In this document: positions 11,346 through 22,900 of the stretch, piece after piece | Position numbering within the stretch: the first letter of the stretch is position 1 | Layout: each line of letters begins with the position of its first letter | Source: Dermacentor variabilis | Lineage: Eukaryota; Arthropoda; Arachnida; Ixodida; Ixodidae | NCBI RefSeq assembly: GCF_050947875.1 | Contig: NC_134572.1 | Location: 131,066,105-131,130,104, forward strand | Reading direction: 5' to 3' | DNA: 64,000 nucleotides | Notes under the pieces: generated by a model | What the model saw: only the letters and a program-made list of their open reading frames with translations | Database searches by the model: none | Told to the model about the DNA's origin: nothing | Translations under genes and position numbers: made by a program

Positions 11346-12145
11346 ACAAGCCCGAGAGCTGTGGCTTCCTTGCAAGTTTACACATTTCAATCGCACTTGC
11401 GTCATGTCTCACGTGCTCTACATAAGGCTAGCTTAATTTTGGTTTCTTTCACGTTTGCTTCACAACATTCCTATAGATATTGTAGGTATACAGCCTACAT
11501 TGTGTTTTTGTTCCAGCCCGAGAGCTGTGGGTTCCTTGCAAGTTTACACATTTCAATCGCACTTGCGTCATGTCTCACGTGCTCTACATAAGGCTAGCTT
11601 AATTTTGGTTTCGTACACGTTTGCTTCACAACATTCCTATATATACTGTAGGTATACAGCCTACATTGTGTTGTAGGCAGTATACAAGCCCGAGAGCTGC
11701 AGCTTCCTTGCAAGTTTACACATTTCAGTCGCACTTGCGTCATGTCTCACGTGCTCTACATAAGGCTAGCCTAATTTTGGTTTCTTACACGTTTGCTTCA
11801 CAACATTCCTATAGATACTGTAGGTATACTCAATGAGAGCAGTATTCCGGACAAGTTGGTAATCCATTTCTTGAATGATATTGCGCGACACTAAAAAAAA
11901 ACGACACGGACGTGGTGTGTCGTCTTCTCTCACGTCCGTGTCGTTTTTTTAGTGTTGCGCAATATCATTTAAGTAGGTATACAGCCTACATTGTGTTGTA
12001 GGCAGTGTACAAGCCCGAGAGCTGTGGGTTCCTTCCAAGTTTACACATTTCAATCGCACTTGCGTAATGTCTCACGTGCTCTACATAAGGCTAGCTTAAT
12101 ATTGGTTTCTTACACGCGTGCTTCACAACATTCCTATACACCAGA
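11346..12145. repeat. Tandem repeat, about 166-172 bp unit, four copies
   Basis: The CCCGAGAGCT landmark recurs at 11351, 11517, 11689 and 12014. Intervals are 166, 172 and 325 bp, and the last becomes 172 bp when the 143-bp insertion plus 10-bp duplication at 11830-11982 is removed. Units also share ACACATTTCAATCGCACTTG and a CACGTGCTCTACATAAGG block. A further partial echo (TATAGATAGTGTAGGTATAC) lies at about 13451. Open frames crossing the units are repeat shadows. Confidence 0.9.
11830..11972. mobile_element. 143-bp hairpin (foldback) insertion, copy B
   Basis: Inserted in the tandem repeat and flanked by the 10-bp duplication GTAGGTATAC (11820-11829 and 11973-11982). Other repeat units show the uninterrupted site, which proves the insertion. 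A 44-base 5' head is followed by arms at 11874-11914 and 11931-11969, which pair over about 39 bp with one mismatch and a 2-base A-run difference. The head resembles copy A: both carry a GAC-then-AGTTGG segment followed by a T-rich stretch ending CTT(G)AA. The same layout and the same duplication length indicate one family. Confidence 0.85.
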
Positions 12146-13031
12146 ACACCGTGAATTCAAAGCGCGCCGCCATACTGGTGAGCGCCGGTCGCGCCATCTA
12201 TCCCAAGCGCCGCGAAGTAGCAGGCCTGTGCTGCCACACCGGGAGATGGGACCCGGCGCAAAAGCGAAACTTGGGCTTTTTAGCTGGGCAGAAGGCGTGT
12301 TTCGCGTTTTTTCTAACCTGTCATTTTCGCTGTCTCGATAAAATCAAACTTTATTACCTCATGCAAGTCCTCAATATCCACACTGAGTGCCGTGCAGAAT
12401 GCAGAAGCGAATACATCGGGTAAGTACGCTATTACGTTTGTACAAACCGCGTGCTATATGCTAGAACACGTGTGAGCTGTAACATATCCGTATTTTTGGC
12501 ACATAACCTGTGAAGGAATATACACCACTGTGTTGGTGCCATATATTATTAAAGGCTGCGCGTTAAATCTTTATGAAAATTGTACTTTTCAACATGCAGC
12601 ACGCGGCAAAATTTTGCCCCGGGCGTATGCTTTGCGACGAGTTTCTCAGAAAGCAGTGTTTCTCCCATAAGTGCTCAGAAGCCTGCGGTGAATTCCTCGT
12701 TGGCGTCACATATTCTCCTTGCATAGGCGCGGTACATCGAAAACATTTTCTCGCGCCTGCGGCGCTCGTGCTATATCAGTCATGCCGAATTATACCATTC
12801 TCGCGCGTTCCGGCGCTCTAGCTTCAAAATAGCTTCACTGATTTTCCCGGGGGAGAAGTAGGAGCCGTTGTAGAGACAGGGCCTGCTCTCCTGGAACAAT
12901 ATCTTCGCTCGTGCCGGTCTTTTCGTTTTGTGCTCTCCGTGACTTTTGAAATGCACTTTTAATGGTTGGTCCCCTTTGAGTTAAAATATTTTGAAAGCAT
13001 GCAATTGCCGAGCATCACCTGCGATACTCAC
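12146..13031. other. Unassigned stretch; possible exon end at about 12420
   Basis: An open frame runs to about 12420 on the plus strand and meets a good 5' splice-site match (GG then GTAAGT at 12419-12425). It shows no recognised domain, only a Cys-containing basic stretch. The start would fall inside the tandem repeat, so a real exon is doubtful. From 12430 to 13030 I see nothing recognisable. Confidence 0.25.
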
Positions 13032-13299
13032 TCGTAAATTTTTACTGGGTTGCTAGTTCTTCCTATTGACTGCAGCTATCCACAGGTAGCGCAGCTAGGC
13101 GTTCTTCGTTGTGGATGGAAATCGGTGCAGTTGAAAACACCGCACTGGCATGATTCCTTACGTGTGCTGTGCTCTTTGCAAACAGCGCTAAGTAACCCGC
13201 TCCTTTGCGCTGGTTGTTTTGGCATCCACACACGACGCAATGCCGCCCAGATGCCTTCTTGTACTTTGGATCCGCGTGAGGGGGCACATTTCCCCACAT
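13032..13299 (-). pseudogene. THAP-like zinc-finger exon, broken
   Basis: Read on the minus strand, an ATG at 13299 opens a frame reaching GRHCVVCGCQNNQRK at about 13248-13204. This resembles the N-terminal C-x2-C part of a THAP DNA-binding domain, followed by the basic N-Q-R-K pattern common in arthropod THAP proteins. After a frame change, about 13140-13060 shows a LHRFP block, a stop, then LRYLWIAAVNR, matching the F-x-R-F-P and W-x-x-A-x-x-R core of the family. A strong donor (GTGAGT) begins at 13031, so this could be an ancient first exon. THAP domains occur in host transcription factors and in P-like transposases, and the sequence does not say which. The frame change and in-frame stop indicate a pseudogene, unless a real intron or sequencing error explains them. 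Confidence 0.5.
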
Positions 13300-13902
13300 T
13301 CGAGACCTAGAGCTGGCGCTTACCATGTCTACTGGTCGCCGACGAACACACTTTGGCAGCCCAGTACAAAATGGCGCTGGCTGACCGGGCATTCCGGGTG
13401 CGAGAGTATGCGTTCGCTTAGTCTGGGTGCGAGGCTATCGTGTTCTGGTCTATAGATAGTGTAGGTATACTGCCTACATTGTGCGTTTTTTGTTTTTGCC
13501 TCTGGTTATACCATACAAACCAAAATCCTAAGTAATACAACGTTTCAAACAATAAAAAACCATCGATTATTTTTCCTAAATCTTCTGAGACACACCTTGT
13601 TTCTGATCTTGAATGGTGGAGATCATGAGCCAAACTTCTGGAGAACATAGTGAGAAGAATTAGTAAGGAACACGTAAATATCCACGTGAGTTTTTATGGC
13701 TATAATTAAATTTCAGTTCACTCACATGGACACATGGGCTGCAACAACTCGTAAATCAGACAAAAAGGCACGCAAAAAAGGCCAGAATTACAAAAACACG
13801 ACAAGACAACGCCGTAATTTCTTGTACACATGAGCAAAGAACCCACAAATGCACGGATAAGATTTCATTTCAATGTAGACGCATGCGAAAAGGAATCAAA
13901 CT
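13300..13902. other. No recognisable gene
   Basis: AT-rich toward the right end. I see no coding motif or clear repeat apart from the partial echo of the 11.35-kb tandem unit at about 13451-13482. Confidence 0.5.
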
Positions 13903-14200
13903 GCCGCCGTAGCTCAGTGGGCATGGCGTTTGGCTGGAGTACGAGGTCGTGTGTTCGATCCCGGCCTCGGTGGGCCCACTCCGATGTGTAAGGAATGAAA
14001 AATCACTCGCTCCCCATACATTGGTGCACCTTAGACTACCACAGTCGATCTAAATCAAGCTGGACTCCACCTGGCATGGCCAAGTGGTTATGGCATCCGC
14101 TTCCGCTGCGGAAGGTGTTGCGTTCGGAGCTGACCACCAGGAGAGCCACCGGAATACAAAATGATGACAAGCCGCCCCCTGACCAGCCGCCCGGCTTCCT
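13903..14200 (+). mobile_element. tRNA-derived SINE, probably chimeric
   Basis: The first 75 bases are tRNA-like. An A box (TAGCTCAGTGG, 13910-13920) is followed by a B box (GTTCGATCCC, about 13954-13963) at normal spacing, with roughly complementary ends. The body differs from the Ruka-type SINEs elsewhere in the window. A second A-box-like stretch (TGGCCAAGTGGTTATGG) lies at about 14076, suggesting a fusion of two tRNA-headed units. It is not a functional tRNA gene: the stems are imperfect. Confidence 0.65.
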
Positions 14201-15207
14201 TGAGAAGTGGTCGCTTGGGGGAAGCTCGACTAACCGGGCTGTACCATTCATGAGATTAGTTTTGAACGAGTACAACCTGAAAAAGTGGTATCGTTATGCG
14301 TGCGGCTCGGACGGCATTCTAGCACCGGCAAGCTGGAGCATGCCGGTGAATGCTGCTACAGACGTTCAAAGTCCACACACATTCGAATGCTGGCCAGGCG
14401 GGGAGCATCTTACCTGAACATTATCAGTCGACTGTAGATAATGGCGTCTGATACCAACGGGGATCAATACAAAGAAATTTTCAATGCCGTCTTCCCTAGT
14501 GTCGTTTAGCCACTCCGACATCAACCGCCGTTAGCTTACCAGTCCCGTCTACGCGCAGTCTTGAACAGACAGGGCACCTTTGCACAGAGAATTAAAAGGC
14601 ACAGTTTCCTGCACGATCCACTTCAACGCTTTCCCCCCTACGTGGTGGCATTAGTGATGCGGAGCACTTCATCTGATTTCGCCAGCCGCTGGAATGGGAA
14701 AGAAGGGCATTACATCGCGGCCTCCAAACAGCACGTTCTTCCGCGCTCGGGCTTTTAAGACACGGTGTTTCCGGAAGAGCCCAGAGTAATGAGCAAAACA
14801 GCTCTTGACCTATACATTCCGTTTATCAGAGTCGTCAGATTTATCTAATTGATGGAAGTCAAATTGGTGGCGGTACAGTACATGCGGTAATGCATGGAAG
14901 GTTGACCTCACCTGCTGCATCACAACCACCCCAATCACTACAGCAGTCATCGTCTTGTCATTATGCATTAACGCGTACAATAATTTACTCAGCCAGGAAT
15001 TTGTGGCCCATCTACGCACCAATGGCGGCAGCATCTGAAGAAATAACAGGCAGCCGGTTACGTCGCCCGCGTGACTGGACGACTTGAGTGCCGAAAGTTT
15101 TTTAGAGACGCTTCATAATTCGTTCTACTCGAATTCAGCAGTAGCATGAATATAATGATATTCTGCTGTCGCGTAGGCCGCTGCGCTCCTTAGTAACGGA
15201 ACCCATC
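14201..15207. other. No recognisable gene
   Basis: Mixed-composition sequence with short open frames only. I see no domain, repeat or RNA structure that I can support. Confidence 0.5.
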
Positions 15208-16270
15208 CATCATCATCATCATCATCATCAGCCTGGTTACGCCCACTGCAGGGCAAAGGCCTCTCCCATACTTCTCCAACTGCCCCGGTCATGTACTAAT
15301 TGTGGCCATGTTGACCCTCCAAACTTCCTAATCTCATCTGCCCACCTAACTTTCTGTCGCCCCCTACTACGCTTCCCTTCCCTCGGAATCCAGTCCGTAA
15401 CCCTTAATGACCATCGGTTATCTTCCCTCCTCATTACATGTCCTGCCCATGCCCATTTCTTTTTCTTGATTTCAACTAAGATGTCATTAACCCGCGTTTG
15501 TTCCCTCACCCAATCTGCTCTTTTCTTATCCCTTAATGTTACACCTATCATTCTTCTTTCCATAGCTCGTTGCGTCGTCCTCAATTTAAGTAGAACCCTT
15601 TTCGTAAGCCTGTGTCTTACCAGTACTCCCCGTACGGGAGTACTGGTAAGACACAGCTGTTATAAACTTTTCTCTTGAGGGATAATGGCAACCTGCTGCT
15701 CATGATCTCAGAATGCCTGCCAAACGCACCCCAGCCCATTCTTATTCTTCTGATTATTTCACTCTCATGATCCGGATCAGCAGTCACTACCTGTCCTAAG
15801 TAGATGTATTCCCTTACCACTTCCAGTGCCTCGCTACCTATCGTAAACTGCTGTTCCCTTCAGAGGCTGTTAAACATTACTTTAGTTTTCTGCAGATTAA
15901 TTTTTAGTCCCACCCTTCTGCTCTGCCTCTCCAGGTCAGTGAGCATGCATTGCAGTTGGTCCCCTGAGTTACTAAGCAAGGCAATATCATCAGCGAAGCG
16001 CAAGTTACTAAGGTATTCTCCATTTACTCTTATCCCCAATTCTTCCCAATCCAGGTCTCTGAATACCTCCTGTAAACATGCTGTAAATAGCATTGGAGAG
16101 ATCGTATCTCCCTGCCTGACGCCTTTCTTTATAGGGATTTTGTTGCTTTCTTTATGGAGGACTACAGTGGCTGTGGAGCCGCTATAGATATCTTTCAGAA
16201 TCCATCCGAGGAAACCCAAATCAAACAAGTAAATAAATGCTTCGATGTTTAATGCGTATAGTGATTTCTC
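15208..16270 (-). pseudogene. RTE-clade LINE, 5'-truncated RT and 3' tail
   Basis: The minus strand encodes the end of an RTE-type ORF2. GVRQGDTISPMLFTACL lies near 16120-16070, followed by the catalytic FADD at 15997-15986, an SRRVGLKINLQKTKVM block, KRKVYNSCVLPVL near 15670-15640, and the C-terminal RRMIG, WAWAGHVMRR and GRQKVRWADEI blocks typical of RTE elements (15545-15310). The 3' tail is a (CAT)n run at 15208-15230, that is (ATG)n in element sense, as RTE elements usually end. The RT is truncated before its first catalytic block, near 16262. A palindromic replacement at 15612-15656 breaks the frame between the CVLPVL and LRTTQRAM blocks. Confidence 0.88.
15612..15656. repeat. Perfect palindrome inside the RTE LINE
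   Basis: The sequence reading TGTCTTACCAGTACTCCC at the left returns as its reverse complement at the right, around a CGTA centre. It replaces the few codons that normally follow the L-P-V-L-x-Y-G block of the RTE protein, so it looks like an inverted duplication made by template switching rather than a native element feature. Confidence 0.85.
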
Positions 16271-18673
16271 TTTCACCTTGTTCATGCTTTGTTCTTTCTT
16301 TCGCTTTTGTCAACGAGCCAGTTAGCACAAAGCGTTTTATCGATAAAGGCTGTCTCCATCCCATTTCATCTTTTCTCATTCGCCATTTTCTAAACTGCGT
16401 TCTTTCTTCCTTGGCGTATGAGAACGCCTTTGGTTTACACTCTTTCCCTTAAGTGAAAAAAAGAGAAAGAACGCGAAAACAAGAGATGACGGAATAAGTA
16501 CCTCACTCTTGAGAGGAGCGAGCGTAAAAGAGCAAAGAAAGAAAAAATTTCCATGCCTACAGAAAAGGGACTCAATAAAGATGCCAGTGTGCTAAAACAA
16601 CTTATTATTTCGCTCCTTTCGACCCGCTCAGGAAGCAGTTTATCTTTATACAGACGGGAAAGCATCTTTATTCTGGCTCTATATACGTTCAGTGCTATAG
16701 GACTGGGTATTCTATGCACAGCCGGCGTCTAGTCGTGGCTCTTAATTTAAACTAGGTGGGCCAGCAGCTGGGGTGACACGTGGGAGGAAAAGTGTTTCCC
16801 TTTTAGCGACTGCACTTCAAAAAAAAGCGAATTTTACCCAAGGCAGTGCTGTTCCTGATAGTAACGCTCATACGTCTTCGTGTTTGCTTTGTTTCGATAT
16901 AGTTCACGCTTTAATCGCCAACTCACAGTCATCGATACGCCTGCTGTCCACGTATTGGCCTATGCAGCAAACACATCTCAGCACCTGAGCTCATGCATGT
17001 GCGTCGATTGTTTTCGTGCTTACTCAAGAATTTTCGGAAGAGAAAGCTGCAGCAGTACAAACTACTTACTGCACTTTTATTTGGCGAGATCTCGTGCCTA
17101 ACTTACTGACCTAGATAGGAGTAAAAACACAAAACTAATTTTACAGGTGTGTGCGCCCGAAAGATCTGCATCTGCAAGTGACATTGGTAATTTCATCCTA
17201 AAAGCTGCGATAAACGATGTGGAGATAAAGCACGATCATCACTAAATAAGCCTAAGTTCGTTCTTACAAAACTACTTTTCATGCATTGTTTCGAGGTAAA
17301 AACATACAAAAGCAGAAGTCCACAAGCTGACTCAGCTCATGTGGAATGGTTGTGTACATCTTGTCCTTTATTTACGGATATGCTGGGCTAATGTAGTTCA
17401 ATTGGTTTTACTGGGTAGTCGTGTCTTACAAGAACTAGTGTTTATTAATTTTTAGTTTGGGTGTGCTTAAGAAATGGAGCTGGACAGTTTCTTTTCTTTT
17501 TTTTTTTTTAATTAAGAGTTACACCATGCTGGAGTAGTGAAGCGGTTGGGACTAATTTTGGCTTCATGGTATTCATTACTGGGCATTCAAGCATTCGTAG
17601 CCAAGCGTTTTTGTTCTTCAGCCCCATCCGAACGTGACCACCATGCCGTGAATATAACGCACGACCTCACGTCTAAGCAGCAAATAGTCTTGAGCACCAG
17701 ATAACCTGAGCCAGCCACGAGTCATAGGACCGTATAGACAGATGTATACACAACGAAATACATACGGTTTTCGTAATAGCTCCAATCAGTTTCCCTGCAA
17801 CATATGTCATTCCGCCATCGTAAAGCTCGCCGAAAGCGCGTAAGAAAGAGCAGGTAAGATCGGTTACACTATACAGAACATTCTTATATATTATTTGACT
17901 TCATGAAGACGGCCTGATACGATCAGATCAAAACGTCATTGTGTTACTGAAATGGAGTTGTGTCGATTTTTCAGACTGAAGGAAATTTTGAGAAAATAAA
18001 TTTGAAAGTGCCGCTCGAGAATAGATAATTAAGTTCTTTTGTTGCAGCCCAATACCAGAATCAAAAGAAAACGACGCGACTTTTAAGGCAAGTGAACAAA
18101 TTTGGTCGCATGATATCCAATTTCTGAAAACCGTGGTTTATTCAAGATGCCTTGATGCGACCACACGAAAAATGGTCTACGTTGCGATGCCTTTCCTTCG
18201 TTGTCATTTTCCGTTCCACCTAAGGAAAGCCGTCATCAGTGCACATGACAAAAGCAGAAGATTGATTTCCTATACTTTCTATGCATGCTATAGAAATATC
18301 CGCTTTTCCAGCCATAATGCTTTTTAGTGCGTGTAAAATAAAGGAACGGGTTATCCGAAATAAGAAGTTTGAGAAGCGGCTTTTGCATGTTTTCTATGTT
18401 ATTGTTGCAGCCAGCGTACGGCGAAACAAGAGCTCGTGGCGAATGGGATGCGGATTAAAATTGACGTGCTATTGAATTCACATTTCTGGTAGATAAGCCG
18501 TATGGGAGGACCGAACTTGTGCATGTACTGCTACAAGTGAACCGTGGTCTTCAGGCCCGTCTAGCTAATGTATTTGAGCCCTACTTCCACCGCTAACGTC
18601 AGAGAACCGACAGCTGGCAATGAATGACGATGGAAAACGGCAATATACAGGGTGTTTCAGCGAACACTTTCAA

Positions 18674-18675
<2 letters not shown>
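16271..18675. other. No recognisable gene
   Basis: AT-rich sequence with a T-run near 17492-17512. No domain, SINE or LINE piece was recognised. A CAGGGTGTTTCAGCGAACAC motif (18651-18670) directly precedes the next microsatellite and resembles arthropod transposon termini, but no partner end was found. Confidence 0.45.
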
Positions 18676-18950
<275 letters not shown>

Positions 18951-19321
18951 ATTATGATTAATAAGGCACCAAACTCTCCCTAGTATCTTCTCTGGCTCGA
19001 AGGAAAGAAGTTGCAAGGCTAATGGCTGCGAGGACACCAACATCCGCCGCCGAGATAAAGCCCGCGAACTTCGACATCGATTGCCACCGAATTCCTCTCT
19101 CTAAGGATAGGTGAACTGGGTGTAGTGGTCGTCTTTCGAAGTATAAGGAATCCTTCGTTCACGCGGTGGCCTCTCCGAGCTCGAAATGACGGTAAAAGTC
19201 AATGAAATTGCACCCTAGCGCACTCCTTGCGCTGGGTATGAGGCTGCAGTACGCACGCGGGTGGCGTGCGGTACGTGGTGGTGGTGAAAACGTTTATTGA
19301 TAATTCAGCCTTATGATTACA
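18951..19321. other. No recognisable gene
   Basis: Moderately GC-rich sequence between the microsatellite and the DNA element at 19322. No coding motif was seen. Confidence 0.45.
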
Positions 19322-20304
19322 GGGGCGCTATAGCGCAAAACTATTCCAAACTTTTCTATTCCAATTCTGCAATCAGCCCACCGCGATTGGTCAAAAATGT
19401 TTTTGGACCACCCCCATTTAACCTGTCTGTCACGCGACGTCACGAAAACCGCGATAGCTCCCCATCTGATATGACGTGTGCACAATGATTATGCATAATT
19501 TGACCGAACAAAACAAAAATAGTTATTTCTGATTCGACGCCTTTTTGCCATTAGCCCTCGGCTATTGGTGAAAAGTTTTCGGGCTGCACCCACTTCACCA
19601 GCCTCACGCGCGACGTCACAGAACCGCAAAAACTTACCGCGTGACGCGTATACGCGTTAAAGATGCATTAATATGCCGAACAAAACCGAATTTTCTTCTG
19701 AATAGCCGCAAGCTGCCGCGTTCCGAAAGGAACAAATGATGGGCTGCCGCCGATCGCTCCGGCATTGGCTACTCGCCCCTGCCGGAGAGCATGGGTTTAT
19801 TTGCGCGTAATAAAACTTTTTGCGTGGCCGTGTAACGTTTTTGAGAACTTTCGGCACGTTTACGACCTCATTCTGCCGACTCTCCTTTGTTGAGGATCCG
19901 TTTTAGCGTCATTCTTAAGCTTCCGTTGCATGCCGCCGTGATTTTCGACCAGCCACCGCAAGCTAAGTAAAGGAAAGCGGACCAGTCGCAGATGCCGCCA
20001 TCACCCTCTTCATCCGGTTATCGATATGCAGTGCAGTGACTCGGCCCCATCGAATCCCTCTCCACTTGAGCATGCTCCTCGCCTCTTGTAAGCCAATTAG
20101 ATAAGACAAGCCGCTCAGTGCAGGCAATCTCACTTGTTTTTCAAGCGAACAAAAGTGACCTCCTATGAACGAGGGGAACATTTGATTGGTTTTTTCAGAC
20201 AACCCTGCGGGTGATCGCCCGATGCTTGCGTCGGCGGTTACGCAAATTTGACGTCAGGAGATTGGAATAAATCATATTGGAATAGTTTTATGTTATACGG
20301 CCCC
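19322..20304 (+). mobile_element. 983-bp non-autonomous DNA element with TIRs, copy 1
   Basis: The left end starts GGGGCGCTATAGCGCAAAAC and the right end is close to its reverse complement (AGTTTTATGTTATACGGCCCC at its end). Both share an AAAACTATTCCAA block. A near full-length inverted copy lies at 60725-61708, which supports these limits independently. The inside carries two related stretches with ACGTCAC and CATTGG-like boxes (about 19400-19500 and 19560-19650). No transposase frame is present, so movement would need an enzyme from elsewhere. I could not see a convincing target-site duplication. Confidence 0.75.
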
Positions 20305-20789
20305 AGCCTACCGATGGATTAGCTCGATATCGCGTTCCTCGCTGTCCGGCAGCTGAGATCACTGACTGTACTTCCGCGGTGGTCGAGGCGGCGGCTGATC
20401 TCTTTTTATGCTATATTTTAAAAAGATGCGCACGGTGCAACTCATGTCTCCCCGCACAGTTCCAGGGGAAGATAATCGTACTCGGTAGGACCAGAATTTA
20501 GGAGCTGCGAAACTTGATGAGATGCCATTCGTGATATTTTCAATTCCTGGTGTTGGGGACATGAAGTACATGGCATTAAACCTGAGCTACGTTATGCATA
20601 AATGGCTGCTCTAACGAGTTACAAACAGCTGCGATTGTAGACGAACTATTAAAACGATTCGTACGTCAGACCCATTCAAAACCCGCAACTGAATACTAGT
20701 GACAGGTTTGGACCAGGTTGGCATCGCAGTGGTTCTGCCATGCACTTGCAAGGACAAACTACGTAGGAATCCCAGCCAAGAGCTCAGCC
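20305..20789. other. No recognisable gene
   Basis: Non-repetitive spacer between the DNA element and the 119-bp satellite. Nothing was recognised. Confidence 0.45.
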
Positions 20790-22045
20790 TCGGGGAGATT
20801 CAGGGCGACATAGCCCAGGAGCACCTTATGGTTACCCCGAGGTGCCGGTGACTGGCGACACCGCGCACTCCGAGCCAACAGCCACGCGCGCCACAGCGAG
20901 AGATTCGATTCGGGGCGGCAGAGCGCAGGAGCACCTTATGGGTAATGAACTTACCCAGAGGTGTCGGTGGCTGGCGACACCGCGCACTCCGAGCCAACAG
21001 CCACGCGCGCCACAGCGAGAGATTCGATTCGGGGCGGCAGAGCGCAGAGCACCTTATGGGTAATGAACTTACCCAGAGGTGTCGGTGGCTGGCGACACCG
21101 CGCACTCCGAGCCAACAGCCACGCACGCCACAGCGAGAGATTCGATTCGGGGCGGCAGAGCGCAGGAGCACCTTATGGGTAATGAACCCCAGAGGTGTCG
21201 GTGGCTGGCGACAGCGCGCACTCCGAGCCAACAGCCACGCACGCCACAGCGAGAGATTCGATTCGGGGCGGCAGAGCGCAGGAGCACCTTATGGGTAATG
21301 AACTTACCCAGAGGTGTCGGTGGCTGGCGACAGCGCGCACTCCGAGCCAACAGCCACGCACGCCACAGCGAGAGATTCGATTCGGGGCGGCAGAGCGCAG
21401 GAGCACCTTATGGGTAATGAACTTACCCAGAGGTGTCGGTGGCTGGCGACAGCGCGCACTCCGAGCCAACAGCCACGCACGCCACAGCGAGAGATTCGAT
21501 TCGGGGCGGCAGAGCGCAGGAGCACCTTATGGGTAATGAACTTACCCAGAGGTGTCGGTGGCTGGCGACAGCGCGCAGTCCGAGCCAACAGCCACGCACG
21601 CCACAGCGAGAGATTCGATTCGGGGCGGCAGAGCGCAGAGCACCTTATGGGTAATGAACTTACCCAGAAGTGTCGGTGGCTGGCGACACCGCGCACTCCG
21701 AGCCAACAGCCACGCACGCCACAGCGAGAGATTCGATTCGGGGCGGCAGAACGCATGGGCACCTCACGGGTAATACCCGTGGTAACTGGCGACAGCGCGC
21801 CCTCCGAGCCAACAACCACGCACGCCTCACCAAGAGATTCTTTCTTTTTACATACGGGATGTAAAAAGTGTAGCAAATTATACTTTAAGTGTCGGTGAAC
21901 CGCGGCATTCCGCCAGCACGCCTCTACCATAGATTCCGGGGGACATTAATCTCAGGATAGTGAAATTACCCTGAGATGTAGGCGACTGAATACGTCGTGC
22001 ACTCCGACCCGAGAGCCACGGACGCCTGTTTGCGAAATTCGTGGT
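20790..22045. repeat. Satellite of 116-119 bp units, about eight close copies plus decayed edges
   Basis: The GAGGTGTCGGTGGCTGGCGA landmark recurs at 20839, 20958, 21076, 21192, 21311, 21430, 21549 and 21667. Intervals are 119, 118, 116, 119, 119, 119 and 118 bp. Copies within the core are nearly identical, differing by single bases or 1-4-bp deletions. Diverged units continue to about 22045. Because 119 is not a multiple of three and the unit has no stops in several phases, long open frames run on both strands. They are not genes. Confidence 0.95.
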
Positions 22046-22900
22046 CGTAAAGGGCTGGAGAACTTAAGCGGCAACTAAATAATCCGCAGGTCTCTGGCAC
22101 TAGCGATCCTTTTTTTTTTTAATTTCATGCCTGCGGCAACCTTACATCCATGTAATACCGTTTTCAGGAAGTGTGCTTTGCTACATTTATCTCTCTCTGT
22201 CGTCGCTACTCGTCTATCATAGTTTACACGGTCTTTTAGTAGTATTATTAAATATTATTTTTAAAGGGAATAGCTTTTTTTTGGCAGCCGGATGCGTTTT
22301 TTCTGTATGCGCGCGAAAGCAGTCACGTTCGGGAATTCCTGTTTTTGCGTGGCGGGCTGATCGCGCAGCATCATGAGGAGACTAGGAGCTGCTACCCGAT
22401 TGGTGCACGTGCGTCGTATGGTCCGTCGCCGGGTAACATGGACGATAGCGTCCGCTGTGCAACATTGTATGTGCTGTAAAGGCGTTGTGTGGTTCCCGCA
22501 GTAGAGAGAAAAACACAAGCAGCGGGAGTTGGCGCACTTTGATAGCATCTATAGCACAACCAAAGAAATGCTTCTACACCACAACATAGCACTACACTCT
22601 AATCATCAAAACCATACACCATTAGAGTTCTAAGCATTGCATCTTCACAGTCTCACAGGTTTGTCAGATGCATTCCAAGGATCGACACAGTTACAAATAT
22701 AATTCAGTGGTATCAGAAGGCTATTTGCTTATTTAGGTAAGCACTTTTTATGGCTTCTGCGTATATTTTTTGTATATTGTCGCTGTAACAGCACAAATCA
22801 TTTTACTTTATGCTAACTTGTTGATGCAGTCTAGAATGGAATGGCATATTATTGCGTTTGTTATGCATAGAAGTGGCACTTCTGCCAGGCGTGGGGACAA
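22046..22900. other. No recognisable gene
   Basis: AT-rich with a T-run near 22110. No motif was recognised. Confidence 0.45.

Noticed and set aside
13903..13977. Possible tRNA gene
   Set aside because: A and B boxes are present but stems are imperfect and a SINE body follows, so it is a SINE head. The same holds for heads at 41017, 51054, 60272 and 62459.
20842..21898. Long open frames on both strands in the 119-bp array (up to about 200 codons)
   Set aside because: They follow the repeat period through all frames and have no domain; the unit simply lacks stops.
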